DNA from: Lutibacter oricola
Lineage (GTDB): Bacteria > Bacteroidota > Bacteroidia > Flavobacteriales > Flavobacteriaceae
Direction of reading: 5' to 3'
Length of the DNA stretch: 64,000 nucleotides
Assembly: GCF_900106565.1 (NCBI RefSeq)
Contig: NZ_FNNJ01000013.1
Span: 1-64,000 of the forward strand
The notes under the pieces were generated by a model that was not told the origin of the DNA, did no database searches, and saw only the letters and a program-made list of their open reading frames with translations. Below, one piece after another: positions 1 to 8,764 of the stretch (position 1 is its first letter; every line of letters begins with the position of its first letter). A program made the position numbers and the translations under genes.

Positions 1-1312
1 TCCTGATTTCAATGGAGAAGATACATTTGAATACAGTGTTTGTGATGATGATGGTTTATGTGATACAGCAGAAGTTACTGTAACAGTAACAGATGAGAAC
101 GATCCGCCAGTTGCAGATGATGATAGTGCAGAAACACCAGAAGATACACCAGTAGTAATAGATGTATTAGATGGAGATACAGATTTAGATGGAACTATTG
201 ACCCAACAAGTGTAACAATTACTGAAGAGCCAACAAATGGAACGGTAACTGTTGATTCGGTAACAGGAGAAGTAACATACACACCAGATCCTGATTTTAA
301 TGGAGAAGACACATTTGAATACAGTGTTTGTGATGATGATGGTTTATGTGATACAGCAGAAGTTACTGTAACAGTAACAGATGAGAACGATCCACCAGTT
401 GCAGATGATGATAGTGTTGAAACACCAGAAGATACACCAGTAGTAATAGATGTATTAGATGGAGATACAGATTTAGATGGAACTATTGACCCAACAAGTG
501 TAACAATTACTGAAGAGCCAACAAATGGAACGGTAACTGTTGATCCGGTAACAGGAGACGTAACATACACACCAGACCCTGATTTTAATGGAGAAGATAC
601 ATTTGAATACAGTGTTTGTGATGATGATGGTTTATGTGATACAGCAGAAGTTACTGTAACAGTTGACCCTATTGTAGATGCAGAAGATGACAGTTATGTT
701 TTAAATGATATAGAACCTTTGGAAATTGATATATTTGATAATGATGATGATATACCAAATTCTGGAACTTTAGTAATAACTGAAGAACCATTGCAAGGTG
801 AAATTTCAATAAATGATAATGGAACGCCAAATGATCCAAGTGATGATATAGTGACTTATATTCCAAATGATGATTACGTAGGTGATGATATGTTTGAATA
901 TACAATTTGTGATGATGAAGGAAATTGTGATACAGCAATTGTTGAAATCTTAGGGCAAGGTGTATTAACAGATTGTGTTATTAGTTTCCCAGGTCAAGGA
1001 AATAACGAATATTCTGGATATGGTTTTACTCCAAATAATGATACTTATAATGATTTATTCGAGATTAAATTTATTGAGAATTGTTACCCTGAGTATGAAA
1101 TTCAAATATTTAATAGATATGGAAATGTAGTGTTTGATTATAAGCATAACGGAAATCCAAGTTCTACACCAAAATGGTGGGACGGAAGATCTTCAGGAAG
1201 AATGACATTAGATAATAATGAAATTGTTCCAGCAGGTACATATTTTTACATTATTCATTTAAATAAAGGAGATAAAAAGCCAGTTTCAGGATATATCCAC
1301 TTAACTAAGTAA
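1..1312 (+). CDS. Repeat-rich T9SS adhesin, C-terminal part (5' truncated by window)
   Basis: The reading frame is open from base 2 to the TAA at 1310-1312 and its start lies before the window. It encodes tandem 96-residue Ig/cadherin-like (tandem-95 type) units rich in Asp. Units at 2-289 and 290-577 differ at only about eight bases, a third copy starts at 578, and a diverged unit spans about 664-950. The last ~115 residues form the gliding-motility-associated C-terminal domain (CHU_C type), with FTPNNDTYND, FNRYGNVVF, WWDGR and PAGTYFYII. This is the type B sorting signal for type IX secretion, so the product is probably a long surface adhesin of the SprB kind. The adjacent PorP/SprF gene fits, because type B cargo is known to need such a partner. 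Ligand and full length are unknown. Confidence 0.9.
   Translation, partial: PDFNGEDTFEYSVCDDDGLCDTAEVTVTVTDENDPPVADDDSAETPEDTPVVIDVLDGDTDLDGTIDPTSVTITEEPTNGTVTVDSVTGEVTYTPDPDFNGEDTFEYSVCDDDGLCDTAEVTVTVTDENDPPVADDDSVETPEDTPVVIDVLDGDTDLDGTIDPTSVTITEEPTNGTVTVDPVTGDVTYTPDPDFNGEDTFEYSVCDDDGLCDTAEVTVTVDPIVDAEDDSYVLNDIEPLEIDIFDNDDDIPNSGTLVITEEPLQGEISINDNGTPNDPSDDIVTYIPNDDYVGDDMFEYTICDDEGNCDTAIVEILGQGVLTDCVISFPGQGNNEYSGYGFTPNNDTYNDLFEIKFIENCYPEYEIQIFNRYGNVVFDYKHNGNPSSTPKWWDGRSSGRMTLDNNEIVPAGTYFYIIHLNKGDKKPVSGYIHLTK
2..663 (+). repeat. Near-identical 288-bp tandem coding repeats
   Basis: In-frame tandem units of 288 bp (96 residues) start at bases 2, 290 and 578; the third is followed by a divergent unit. 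The first two full copies differ at about eight of 288 positions. Such similarity at the DNA level implies recent duplication or gene conversion, and unit number may vary between strains. Confidence 0.92.
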
Positions 1313-1322
1313 AAAAAGAATT

Positions 1323-1350
1323 AAGCTAGTTATTATTAAATAACTAGCTT
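1323..1350 (+). other. Intergenic hairpin between adhesin and porP/sprF-like gene
   Basis: An 11-bp perfect inverted repeat (AAGCTAGTTAT / ATAACTAGCTT) with a 6-nt loop sits in the 53-bp gap. It is followed by ATAAAATAAA rather than a T-tract, so it does not look like an ordinary intrinsic terminator. It may stabilise the upstream mRNA end or attenuate read-through into the downstream genes. Confidence 0.6.
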
Positions 1351-1365
1351 ATAAAATAAAGTAAG

Positions 1366-2286
1366 ATGAGCAAAATTAGAATATTGTTTTTAGCATTTTT
1401 TACACTTGTAGTGTTTAAAAGTTTCGGACAGCAAGATCCACAGTATACACATTATAATTACAATATGAATGTGTTGAATCCCGCTTATGCAGGGTCACAA
1501 GGAACATTAAGTATTGGATTATTAGGAAGAACTCAATGGGTTGGAATAGATGGTGCGCCAGAAACATTAACTGCATCCATTCATTCTCCAATCTCGAGAA
1601 ATATGGGTGTTGGTTTTTCAGTAGTTTCAGATAAAATTGGAGCAATTAGCGAAAACAATGTGTATGCAGATTTTTCTTATACTATTCAAACTTCATATGA
1701 AGGTAGATTAGCGTTTGGATTAAAAGGAGGAATTACATTTCAAGATATTAACTTTTTAAGATTGTCAAAAGAACAAGAAAATGACCCTTTATTTAGTGAA
1801 AATTTAAATGAAAATTATCCAAATTTTGGAGCAGGTTTATTTTATTATACTAGCAGGTTTTATGCAGGTTTATCAATGCCAAATATTTTAGAATCTCGTC
1901 ATTTTGAGAAAAAAGGTGGAATTGTAAGTAGCGCTTCAGAGCGTATGCATTACTTTTTTACAACAGGTTATGTGTTTGATGTTTCGCAAGATTTGAAATT
2001 AAAGCCATCGGCTATGGTAAAAGCTGTTACTGGAGCTCCAGTATCGATAGATTTATCTGCAACAGCTTTTTTATATAATAAAGTTGAATTAGGATTGTCA
2101 TGGAGAGTAGATGACTCTGTAAGTGGTTTAATTAACTTTTTAATTCAACCAAATGTTCGATTAGGTTATGCCTACGATCATACTTATTCTAATTTAGGAG
2201 ATTTCAATTCTGGTTCGCACGAGGTATTTTTATTGTATGATTTAGATCTATCTAGAAGAGATGTAAATTCACCAAGATTCTTTTAA
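1366..2286 (+). CDS. PorP/SprF family type IX secretion outer-membrane protein
   Basis: 306 residues with a signal peptide ending near SFGQQ, followed at once by the family hallmark QDPQYTHYNYNMNVLNPAYAGS. The rest is predicted beta-strand with many aromatic residues, as expected for an outer-membrane barrel. PorP/SprF proteins associate with the T9SS and support secretion and surface attachment of cargo carrying a type B (CHU_C) C-terminus; SprF does this for SprB in Flavobacterium johnsoniae. The gene lies 53 bp after such a cargo gene and 14 bp before an OmpA-family gene, the usual three-gene arrangement. It is probably a dedicated partner of the upstream adhesin rather than the core PorP, since flavobacterial genomes carry several paralogues. 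Confidence 0.9.
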   Translation: MSKIRILFLAFFTLVVFKSFGQQDPQYTHYNYNMNVLNPAYAGSQGTLSIGLLGRTQWVGIDGAPETLTASIHSPISRNMGVGFSVVSDKIGAISENNVYADFSYTIQTSYEGRLAFGLKGGITFQDINFLRLSKEQENDPLFSENLNENYPNFGAGLFYYTSRFYAGLSMPNILESRHFEKKGGIVSSASERMHYFFTTGYVFDVSQDLKLKPSAMVKAVTGAPVSIDLSATAFLYNKVELGLSWRVDDSVSGLINFLIQPNVRLGYAYDHTYSNLGDFNSGSHEVFLLYDLDLSRRDVNSPRFF

Positions 2287-2300
2287 TAAATAGTAAAAAA

Positions 2301-4385
2301 ATGATTAAAAAATTAACCATATTATTTGTTGTTTTTACAGCATTTATAGCACAAGGTCAGGAAGATAGATATACAGTTCAAAATTTAAAAATAAATGATT
2401 ATTATTCAAATTTTGGAACTACATTCTATGGTGAAAATAAAGTTGTTTTTGCTTCGCCAAGAAAAAAATCATATATAGTTAGAAATGTTTGGAAACAAAA
2501 TAACCAACCGTTTTTAGATTTGTATGTTGGTGAAATGAAGGAAGATGGTCAATTGAAAAATGTTAAAAAATTTGCTAATAATTTAAATACGCGTTATCAC
2601 GAGGCTGATGTTGCATTTTCTAAAGATGGAAAAACAGTTTTCTTTTCAAGAAATAATTTTTATGAAAGAAAATTAAGGAAAGATTCTACTGGTATTGGAT
2701 TAATTCAATTGTATAAGGCCGATATATCACCAGTTGGTACTTGGGAGAATGAAGAACCAATGCCTTTTAATAACGATCATTACCAAACAGGGCATCCAAC
2801 TATAAGTGCAGATGGTAATACACTATACTTTATTTCTGATATGCCAGGAGGTTTTGGTAAAACAGATGTTTACAAAGCAGCAATAAATAGTGATGGCTCT
2901 ATTGGAGAAGCTATTAATATGGGGCCAACAATAAATACTGCAGGTCGTGAAATGTTTACTTCAATTAGTGGTAATGACGAATTGTATTTTTCTTCTGATG
3001 GAAGAGAAGATGGATTAGGGCAACTAGATATTTATGTGTCTAAATTAACATCTGGAAGAATTACTGAACCTCAAAATTTAGGTAAACCTATTAATAGTGA
3101 AAAAGATGATTTTTCATTTATAATTAATTACGAGACTAGACGAGGATACTTTTCATCAAATAGACCAAAAGGCAAAGGAGATGATGATATTTATACGTTT
3201 ATTCAAAATGAACCAATAGAGTTTAAATGTAATCAAATTGTTGAAGGTATTGTAACTGAGAAAAATTCAAATTTAATTTTACCAGGAGCAAAAGTTGTTT
3301 TATATGATGAGAAAGGTAAAATTATAGATCAAATAATTGTTGGAGAAGATGCTAAATTTAATTTTGAGGTTGCTTGTAATAAAAATTATAAAGTAATTGG
3401 AAGTAAAGAACGATATTCTATAGATGAAAAAGAGTTTTTTACTACAGAAGAAGAAAAACTTGAGTTAGTTTTAGCTATTGAATCTTTTGCATTTACATAT
3501 GCAGGTGGCAAGTGTAAAGTTAGAATTAATCCAATTTACTTCGACTTTGATAAATCAAACATACGTCCTGATGCCGCACTTGAATTAGATAAAGTATATG
3601 ATGTAATGATGAGATATCCTGAAATAATAATTGAAGGAGGTTCACATACAGATAGTAGAGGAAGCTATAAATATAATACTGGCTTATCTGCAAGAAGAGC
3701 AGAATCTACAGTTCAATATATTATTGGAAGAGGAATTAGTTCTAATAGAATTTATTCTAAAGGTTATGGAGAGTCAGAATTAGTAAACGGTTGTTCAAAT
3801 GGTGTTGATTGTTCAGATAGCGAACACCAGTTTAATAGAAGAACTGAATTTATCATTGTTAATTATGATGAGATAAGTACAATGTATCCTGAAATTTGTC
3901 CACCTCAAGTTGTTTTAACTAAAGAACAAATTAGATTGATTGAACAAGAACAAGATATATTAGAAGCAAGGAGATTAGAGGGGGTAGGAAATGAGTTTTA
4001 TAGTCAATCTAACAATACCTTTATAAAAATAAATCCTATATATTTTGATTTAAATTCATCAACTTTAACAGCAGATGCAATAATTGAATTGAATAAGGTT
4101 GTTGAAGTAATGAAAAAGTATCCTAAAATATTAGTTGAGAGTGGATCTCATACAGATAGTAGAGCAACAAATAGCTACAATGATAAGTTATCATTAAGAA
4201 GGGCTAATGCGACTATTAAGTACTTAAAATCTCAAGGAGTTAATACCGATAGATTGTATAGTAAAGGATATGGAGAAACAAAATTAATAAATCATTGTTC
4301 TGATGGAGTTAAGTGTTTAGAAAGCGAGCATTTAATCAATAGGAGGACTGAATTCAAAATTTTGAATCCAAACGATATTAATTAG
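2301..4385 (+). CDS. OmpA-family protein with PD40 propeller and two OmpA domains
   Basis: 694 residues. Order: signal peptide (1-19), WD40-like/PD40 beta-propeller (about 50-300, with repeats such as HPTISADGNTLYFIS and SSDGREDG), a carboxypeptidase-regulatory-like beta domain (about 310-390), a first OmpA peptidoglycan-binding domain (about 403-523: FDFDKSNIRPDA, HTDSRGSYKYN, NRRTEF), a linker, and a second OmpA domain (about 573-694: FDLNSSTLTADA, HTDSRATNSYN, NRRTEF). PorE-type proteins with this architecture anchor the T9SS to peptidoglycan. The second OmpA domain is unusual, as family members normally end after one. The gene follows the porP/sprF-like gene by 14 bp and is probably cotranscribed with it. 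Confidence 0.9.
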   Translation: MIKKLTILFVVFTAFIAQGQEDRYTVQNLKINDYYSNFGTTFYGENKVVFASPRKKSYIVRNVWKQNNQPFLDLYVGEMKEDGQLKNVKKFANNLNTRYHEADVAFSKDGKTVFFSRNNFYERKLRKDSTGIGLIQLYKADISPVGTWENEEPMPFNNDHYQTGHPTISADGNTLYFISDMPGGFGKTDVYKAAINSDGSIGEAINMGPTINTAGREMFTSISGNDELYFSSDGREDGLGQLDIYVSKLTSGRITEPQNLGKPINSEKDDFSFIINYETRRGYFSSNRPKGKGDDDIYTFIQNEPIEFKCNQIVEGIVTEKNSNLILPGAKVVLYDEKGKIIDQIIVGEDAKFNFEVACNKNYKVIGSKERYSIDEKEFFTTEEEKLELVLAIESFAFTYAGGKCKVRINPIYFDFDKSNIRPDAALELDKVYDVMMRYPEIIIEGGSHTDSRGSYKYNTGLSARRAESTVQYIIGRGISSNRIYSKGYGESELVNGCSNGVDCSDSEHQFNRRTEFIIVNYDEISTMYPEICPPQVVLTKEQIRLIEQEQDILEARRLEGVGNEFYSQSNNTFIKINPIYFDLNSSTLTADAIIELNKVVEVMKKYPKILVESGSHTDSRATNSYNDKLSLRRANATIKYLKSQGVNTDRLYSKGYGETKLINHCSDGVKCLESEHLINRRTEFKILNPNDIN

Positions 4386-4762
4386 AATACATCTTAGTCT
4401 TAATTTAGTGTATTACGTTAAGTTTTTAAAGCCGTTTGTTAGATTGTTTATAACGTGTTGAAAAAAAAACTAATTTTGTTAATCTAAAGGAAAGAAAAAA
4501 AGTATTTTGGCTTAAATATATTATGCAAGCATAAAATAATTGATTGTTTTATTCGTTATATATTTAGAGGATAAAAAATAGAAATAAAATATTAGAATAC
4601 TGAGATTAAAATGTTTAAACCCCAATTTTGGATGTTTTAACTCGACATAGGGATTGCATTTGTAGTGTATTGTAGGGATTAATCTACTTATCAAGCTCTT
4701 GAAAAAAAGCCGCTTTATAGCGGCTTTTTGATTTTATAATATTTGATATGTAATTGAATTAT
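4386..4762. other. 377-bp convergent intergenic region
   Basis: This gap separates the convergent OmpA-family and sufD genes. It is AT-rich with stop codons in all frames and no gene that I can support. Its only clear element is the hairpin terminator at 4704-4729. Confidence 0.7.
4704..4729. terminator. Bidirectional intrinsic terminator
   Basis: An 11-bp stem AAAAAGCCGCT / AGCGGCTTTTT with loop TTAT, flanked by an A-run on the left and a T-run on the right. It can serve both sufD (minus) and the OmpA-family operon (plus). Confidence 0.9.
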
Positions 4763-6085
4763 TTATAATTCAAACCCTAAATCAACACCTAAATTTTTAG
4801 CTATCAATTTTGTTATTCTAGTTTTTAATTGAGGTATCTTAATTTTTTCAACTACATCATTTCCAAAAGCAAATAACAATAAAGCTTTAGCTTCTTTTTT
4901 TGGAATTCCACGAGATTGCATATAAAATAAAGCGCTTTCATCCAATTGACCAATAGTACAACCGTGCGAACACTTAACATCATCAGCAAATATTTCTAAT
5001 TGTGGTTTAGCATTAATTTCTGCTCCATCACTAATTAAAATATTATTGTTTTGTTGAAATGCATTTGTTTTTTGTGCTTCTTGTTCAACAATTACTTTTC
5101 CGTTAAAAACCCCAGTGGATTTATCGTCGTAAATACCTTTGTAAAGCTCGTGGCTTTCGCAATTTGGATATTTGTGGTTAACTAAGGTATGATTATCAAC
5201 GTGCTGCTTATCGTTTAAAATAGATATTCCATTTAAGTTCGAAGTAATGTGCTCACCTTCGTGATAAAATTCTAAATTATTACGAATTATTTTTCCACCA
5301 AAAGAATATGTATGCACAGAGGCAATACTTTGTTGCTTTTGAGTAACAAATGTACTGTCTACAATAGATGAATCTTTAGTGTCATCTTGAATTTTATAAA
5401 AATCAACTATGGCTCTTTTATGAACAAAAATTTCGGTAACCGAATTTGTAAGTGTTGTATTTTTAGAAAGATTTTGATGACGCTCTATAATTTGCACATG
5501 AGAGTTTTCACCAACAACAACTAAATTTCTTGGTTGAAGCATAACTTCTTTTTCTTTACCAGTTGAGAAATTTAATATTTGAATTGGTTTTTGAACAATT
5601 GTGTTTTTAGGAATGTTTATAAAAGCACCTTCTTTAGTAAAAGCTGTATTTAATTCAGCCATACTATTGTTATCCTTAGCAATGGTGTTGAAATAATTAT
5701 CAACAATCATTTTATACTTTGGACGAGTTAATGCAGATGATAATACGCAAACATCGCAATCATCATGAGTTGTATCAGATAAAAATGAATTAAATACACC
5801 ATCAATAAAAATTAACGTGTATGATTCAATATCGTTAATTAAATATTCCTTAATATCTTTAAACCCAATTGTTTTATCTGTTGATGGAAATAAGCCTAAA
5901 TCTTTTTTTAATAGAGATTTTAAACTGGTATATTTCCATTCTTCATCTTTTTTAGTAGGAAAACCTTCCTTTTCAAAATTTTGAATTGCTTTTGAACGTA
6001 TTGAGTGTACGTTTGAATCTAAATCTAAACCACCTTTGTTTTCAAAAGCTAAAAATGAAGAAACTAATTTTTCTTTTAATTCCAT
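4763..6085 (-). CDS. sufD: Fe-S cluster assembly protein SufD
   Basis: 440 residues. SufD is the non-catalytic scaffold partner in the SufBC2D complex that assembles iron-sulfur clusters in the cytosol. The typical EEWKYTSL motif lies near the N-terminus, and the C-terminal beta-helix core ends with CSHGCTIGQLDESALFYMQSRGI-like sequence. The His of the CSHG motif is the residue implicated in cluster assembly in E. coli SufD. It is the last gene of sufA-sufB-sufC-sufD, 6 bp after sufC, and a terminator follows. The cysteine desulfurase gene (sufS), often next in such operons, is not here. Confidence 0.96.
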   Translation of the reverse strand: MELKEKLVSSFLAFENKGGLDLDSNVHSIRSKAIQNFEKEGFPTKKDEEWKYTSLKSLLKKDLGLFPSTDKTIGFKDIKEYLINDIESYTLIFIDGVFNSFLSDTTHDDCDVCVLSSALTRPKYKMIVDNYFNTIAKDNNSMAELNTAFTKEGAFINIPKNTIVQKPIQILNFSTGKEKEVMLQPRNLVVVGENSHVQIIERHQNLSKNTTLTNSVTEIFVHKRAIVDFYKIQDDTKDSSIVDSTFVTQKQQSIASVHTYSFGGKIIRNNLEFYHEGEHITSNLNGISILNDKQHVDNHTLVNHKYPNCESHELYKGIYDDKSTGVFNGKVIVEQEAQKTNAFQQNNNILISDGAEINAKPQLEIFADDVKCSHGCTIGQLDESALFYMQSRGIPKKEAKALLLFAFGNDVVEKIKIPQLKTRITKLIAKNLGVDLGFEL

Positions 6086-6091
6086 AGTGTT

Positions 6092-6829
6092 TTATTTCAA
6101 CCAGTCGTAACCTTTTTCTTCTAATTCAAAAGCCAATTCTTTACCTCCAGATTTTACAATTTTACCATTGTGTAATACATGAACAAAATCTGGTACTATA
6201 TAATCTAATAAACGTTGGTAATGTGTAATAACAATTACTGCATTATCCTTGCTTTTTAGTTTGTTTACTCCATTAGCAACAATTTTTAGAGCATCTATAT
6301 CTAATCCAGAATCAGTTTCATCTAGAATAGCTAATTTAGGTTCTAACATTGCCATTTGAAAAATCTCGTTACGTTTCTTTTCTCCTCCAGAAAAACCTTC
6401 ATTTAATGAGCGAGATAAAAATTTACGGTCTATTTCTAATAAATCAGCTTTTTCACGAATAAGTTTTAGCATGTCTTTAGCAGGAAGTTCCTCTAAACCT
6501 TTTGCTTTTCTACTTTCGTTTATAGCAGTTTTAATAAAGTTTGTAACAGTTACTCCAGGAATTTCAACTGGATATTGAAAAGATAAAAAGATTCCTTTAT
6601 GAGCTCTTTCTTCTGGAGCTAAATCATCTAAATCTTCACCATTTAAAATAACTGAACCATCAGTTACTTCATACTCTTCTTTTCCTGCAACTACAGCCGA
6701 AAGTGTACTTTTTCCAGAACCATTAGGTCCCATTATTGCGTGAACTTCTCCTGGTTTGATATTAAGATTAATACCTTTTAAAATCTCTTTATCGTTTATG
6801 CTTGCATGTAAATTTTTTACTTCTAACAT
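6092..6829 (-). CDS. sufC: Fe-S cluster assembly ATPase SufC
   Basis: 245 residues, the normal SufC length. It is an ABC-type ATPase that drives conformational change of the SufB-SufD scaffold. Visible motifs are Walker [10 protein letters not shown] (about 35-43), signature FSGGEKKR, Walker [13 protein letters not shown] and the switch His in VITHYQR. There are no membrane segments, which separates it from transport ABC subunits. It lies 13 bp downstream of sufB and 6 bp upstream of sufD. Confidence 0.97.
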   Translation of the reverse strand: MLEVKNLHASINDKEILKGINLNIKPGEVHAIMGPNGSGKSTLSAVVAGKEEYEVTDGSVILNGEDLDDLAPEERAHKGIFLSFQYPVEIPGVTVTNFIKTAINESRKAKGLEELPAKDMLKLIREKADLLEIDRKFLSRSLNEGFSGGEKKRNEIFQMAMLEPKLAILDETDSGLDIDALKIVANGVNKLKSKDNAVIVITHYQRLLDYIVPDFVHVLHNGKIVKSGGKELAFELEEKGYDWLK

Positions 6830-6842
6830 CTTTATAATATTT

Positions 6843-8291
6843 TTATCCTACGGATCCTTCTAAACTAATTTCTAATAATTTTTGTGCTTCAACAGCAAAT
6901 TCCATTGGTAATTTATTTAATACCTCTTTACTAAATCCATTTACAATTAAAGCAATGGCTTTTTCGGTATCTATACCACGTTGATTACAATAGAATAATT
7001 GATCTTCACCAATTTTACTTGTTGTTGCTTCGTGCTCAATTTGTGCAGTTTTATTTTTTGCTTCAATATAAGGGAACGTATGTGCACCACATAAATTACC
7101 CATTAATAAAGAGTCACATTGAGAGAAGTTACGTGCATTTTTAGCTCTAGGACCAATATGTACTAAACCTCTATATGAATTTTGAGAATGTCCAGCAGAA
7201 ACACCTTTAGAAATAATGGTGCTTTTGGTGTTTTTTCCTAAATGAATCATTTTTGTACCAGTATCGGCTTGCTGAAAATTGTTAGTTACAGCAATTGAAT
7301 AAAATTCTCCAACCGAGTTATCTCCTTTTAATACACAACTTGGGTATTTCCAAGTAACAGCACTTCCAGTTTCAACTTGCGTCCAAGAAATTTTTGAATT
7401 CTTTTCACACAAACCTCGTTTAGTTACAAAATTATAAACTCCACCTTTTCCTTCAGCATCACCAGGAAACCAGTTTTGAACTGTAGAGTATTTAATTTCA
7501 GCATCATCTAAAGCAATAAGTTCTACAACAGCTGCGTGTAATTGATTTTCATCACGAGCGGGAGCTGTACAACCTTCTAAGTAACTTACATAACTATCTT
7601 CGTCAGCAATTACAAGTGTTCGTTCGAACTGCCCTGTTCCACCTTCATTAATTCTAAAATATGTTGAAAGTTCCATTGGGCAAGTAACACCTTTTGGGAT
7701 GTAACAGAAAGAACCATCTGAAAATACTGCCGAATTTAACGCCGCATAAAAATTATCTGTTTTTGGAACAATGGTTCCCAAATATTTTTTTACCAATTCT
7801 GGATGTTCTTGTATAGCCTCAGAAATAGGCATAAAAATAATCCCTTTCTCATTCAATGTTTTTTTGAATGTTGTTGCTACTGAAACAGAATCTACCACAA
7901 TATCAACAGCTACATTCGATAAACGTTTTTGTTCATCAATTGAAATTCCAAGTTTTTCGAAAGTTTTTAATAACTCTGGGTCTACTTGGTCTAAACTATC
8001 TAATTTAGGTTTTTGAACGGGTGCAGAATAATAGCTAATGTCTTGAAAATTTGGTTTTTCATAATTAACATTAGCCCAATCTGGTTCTTCCATTTCTTTC
8101 CAAATACGGAAAGCATCTAAACGCCATTCGGTCATCCATTCAGGTTCGTTTTTCTTTTTAGAAATTGCAATTACAACTTCTTCGTTTAAGCCTATCGGAA
8201 ACTTGTCAGCCTCAATATCGGTATAAAAACCGTATTCATACTCTTTAGTTTCTAATTCTTTTTTTAAATCGTCTTCGGTAAATTTATTCAT
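6843..8291 (-). CDS. sufB: Fe-S cluster assembly protein SufB
   Basis: 482 residues, typical of full-length SufB. It is the main scaffold on which the nascent Fe-S cluster is built, in complex with SufC and SufD. The N-terminal region has the [13 protein letters not shown] motif. The C-terminal core contains [11 protein letters not shown], with the Cys equivalent to the essential cysteine of E. coli SufB, and YIEAKN before a RGID segment. It is the second gene of the operon, 9 bp after the sufA-like gene. Confidence 0.97.
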   Translation of the reverse strand: MNKFTEDDLKKELETKEYEYGFYTDIEADKFPIGLNEEVVIAISKKKNEPEWMTEWRLDAFRIWKEMEEPDWANVNYEKPNFQDISYYSAPVQKPKLDSLDQVDPELLKTFEKLGISIDEQKRLSNVAVDIVVDSVSVATTFKKTLNEKGIIFMPISEAIQEHPELVKKYLGTIVPKTDNFYAALNSAVFSDGSFCYIPKGVTCPMELSTYFRINEGGTGQFERTLVIADEDSYVSYLEGCTAPARDENQLHAAVVELIALDDAEIKYSTVQNWFPGDAEGKGGVYNFVTKRGLCEKNSKISWTQVETGSAVTWKYPSCVLKGDNSVGEFYSIAVTNNFQQADTGTKMIHLGKNTKSTIISKGVSAGHSQNSYRGLVHIGPRAKNARNFSQCDSLLMGNLCGAHTFPYIEAKNKTAQIEHEATTSKIGEDQLFYCNQRGIDTEKAIALIVNGFSKEVLNKLPMEFAVEAQKLLEISLEGSVG

Positions 8292-8300
8292 TACAAATTT

Positions 8301-8630
8301 TTAAAGTGAAAAACTTTCGCCACATCCGCAAGTGCGTTGTGCATTAGGATTGTTAAATACAAATCCGGTTCCGTTTAATCCACCAGAATACTCTAATGTT
8401 GTGCCCACCAAATATAAAAAGCTTTTTTTGTCTACAATAATTTTTATACCATTGTCTTCAAAAACTTTATCTTCATCTTGGTTTTCTTTGTCAAATTTTA
8501 AATCGTATGAAAGCCCAGAGCATCCGCCACTTTTAACCCCAACTCTCACAAAATCAATCTCTGGGTTAAATCCATCATCTTGCATAAGCTCTACCACTTT
8601 CTTTTTTGCTATGTCTGAAACTTTTATCAT
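8301..8630 (-). CDS. sufA: HesB/IscA/SufA-type A-type Fe-S carrier
   Basis: 109 residues with the three invariant cysteines of A-type carriers: GGCSGLSY near residue 37 and CGCGESF at the C-terminus. These proteins receive clusters from the Suf scaffold and pass them to client apoproteins. It is the first gene of the sufABCD operon, and a -7-like box (minus strand, 8663-8670) lies 33 bp before the ATG. ErpA or IscA naming cannot be excluded from sequence alone; operon position favours SufA. Confidence 0.92.
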   Translation of the reverse strand: MIKVSDIAKKKVVELMQDDGFNPEIDFVRVGVKSGGCSGLSYDLKFDKENQDEDKVFEDNGIKIIVDKKSFLYLVGTTLEYSGGLNGTGFVFNNPNAQRTCGCGESFSL

Positions 8631-8662
8631 AATTGCTTATATAGATTAATTCTAAATTACTG

Positions 8663-8670
8663 CAAATATA
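8663..8670 (-). promoter_or_regulatory. Candidate -7 box (TAnnTTTG) of suf operon
   Basis: The minus strand reads TATATTTG followed by C, matching the Bacteroidota -7 consensus TAnnTTTG, 33 bp before the sufA ATG. I see no TTG -33 element at standard spacing, so the call rests on the -7 box and its position. Confidence 0.55.
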
Positions 8671-8752
8671 GTAGAAAAAACGAGTACTACTACTATTTAA
8701 AATGGATAAAATTGATAGTGTCATTGATGTTTCTTATTCAAAATTTATAATT

Positions 8753-8760
8753 TACCTTTG
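8753..8760 (+). promoter_or_regulatory. Candidate -7 box of thiL, abutting the ATG
   Basis: TACCTTTG ends 5 bp before the ATG at 8765. A TSS at the usual distance would fall on or beside the start codon, which predicts a leaderless or near-leaderless mRNA and excludes the upstream in-frame ATG at 8702 as the main start. Confidence 0.6.
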
Positions 8761-8764
8761 CAAA

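Noticed and set aside
1-663. Regular direct repeats that might suggest a CRISPR array
   Set aside because: Repeats are contiguous 288-bp in-frame coding units without unique spacers.
669-938. Minus-strand open frame rich in His and Leu
   Set aside because: It is the reverse complement of Asp-rich GAT codons in the adhesin; no start signal or family resemblance.
4386-4703. Possible small RNA or riboswitch in the gap before sufD
   Set aside because: No recognisable conserved structure or promoter beyond the terminator hairpin.
8332-8649. Plus-strand frame opposite sufA
   Set aside because: Shadow of the sufA coding strand with no protein-family features.
8702-8764. N-terminal extension of thiL from the upstream ATG
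   Set aside because: The extension lies upstream of the likely -7 box at 8753-8760 and is outside the family's normal start.
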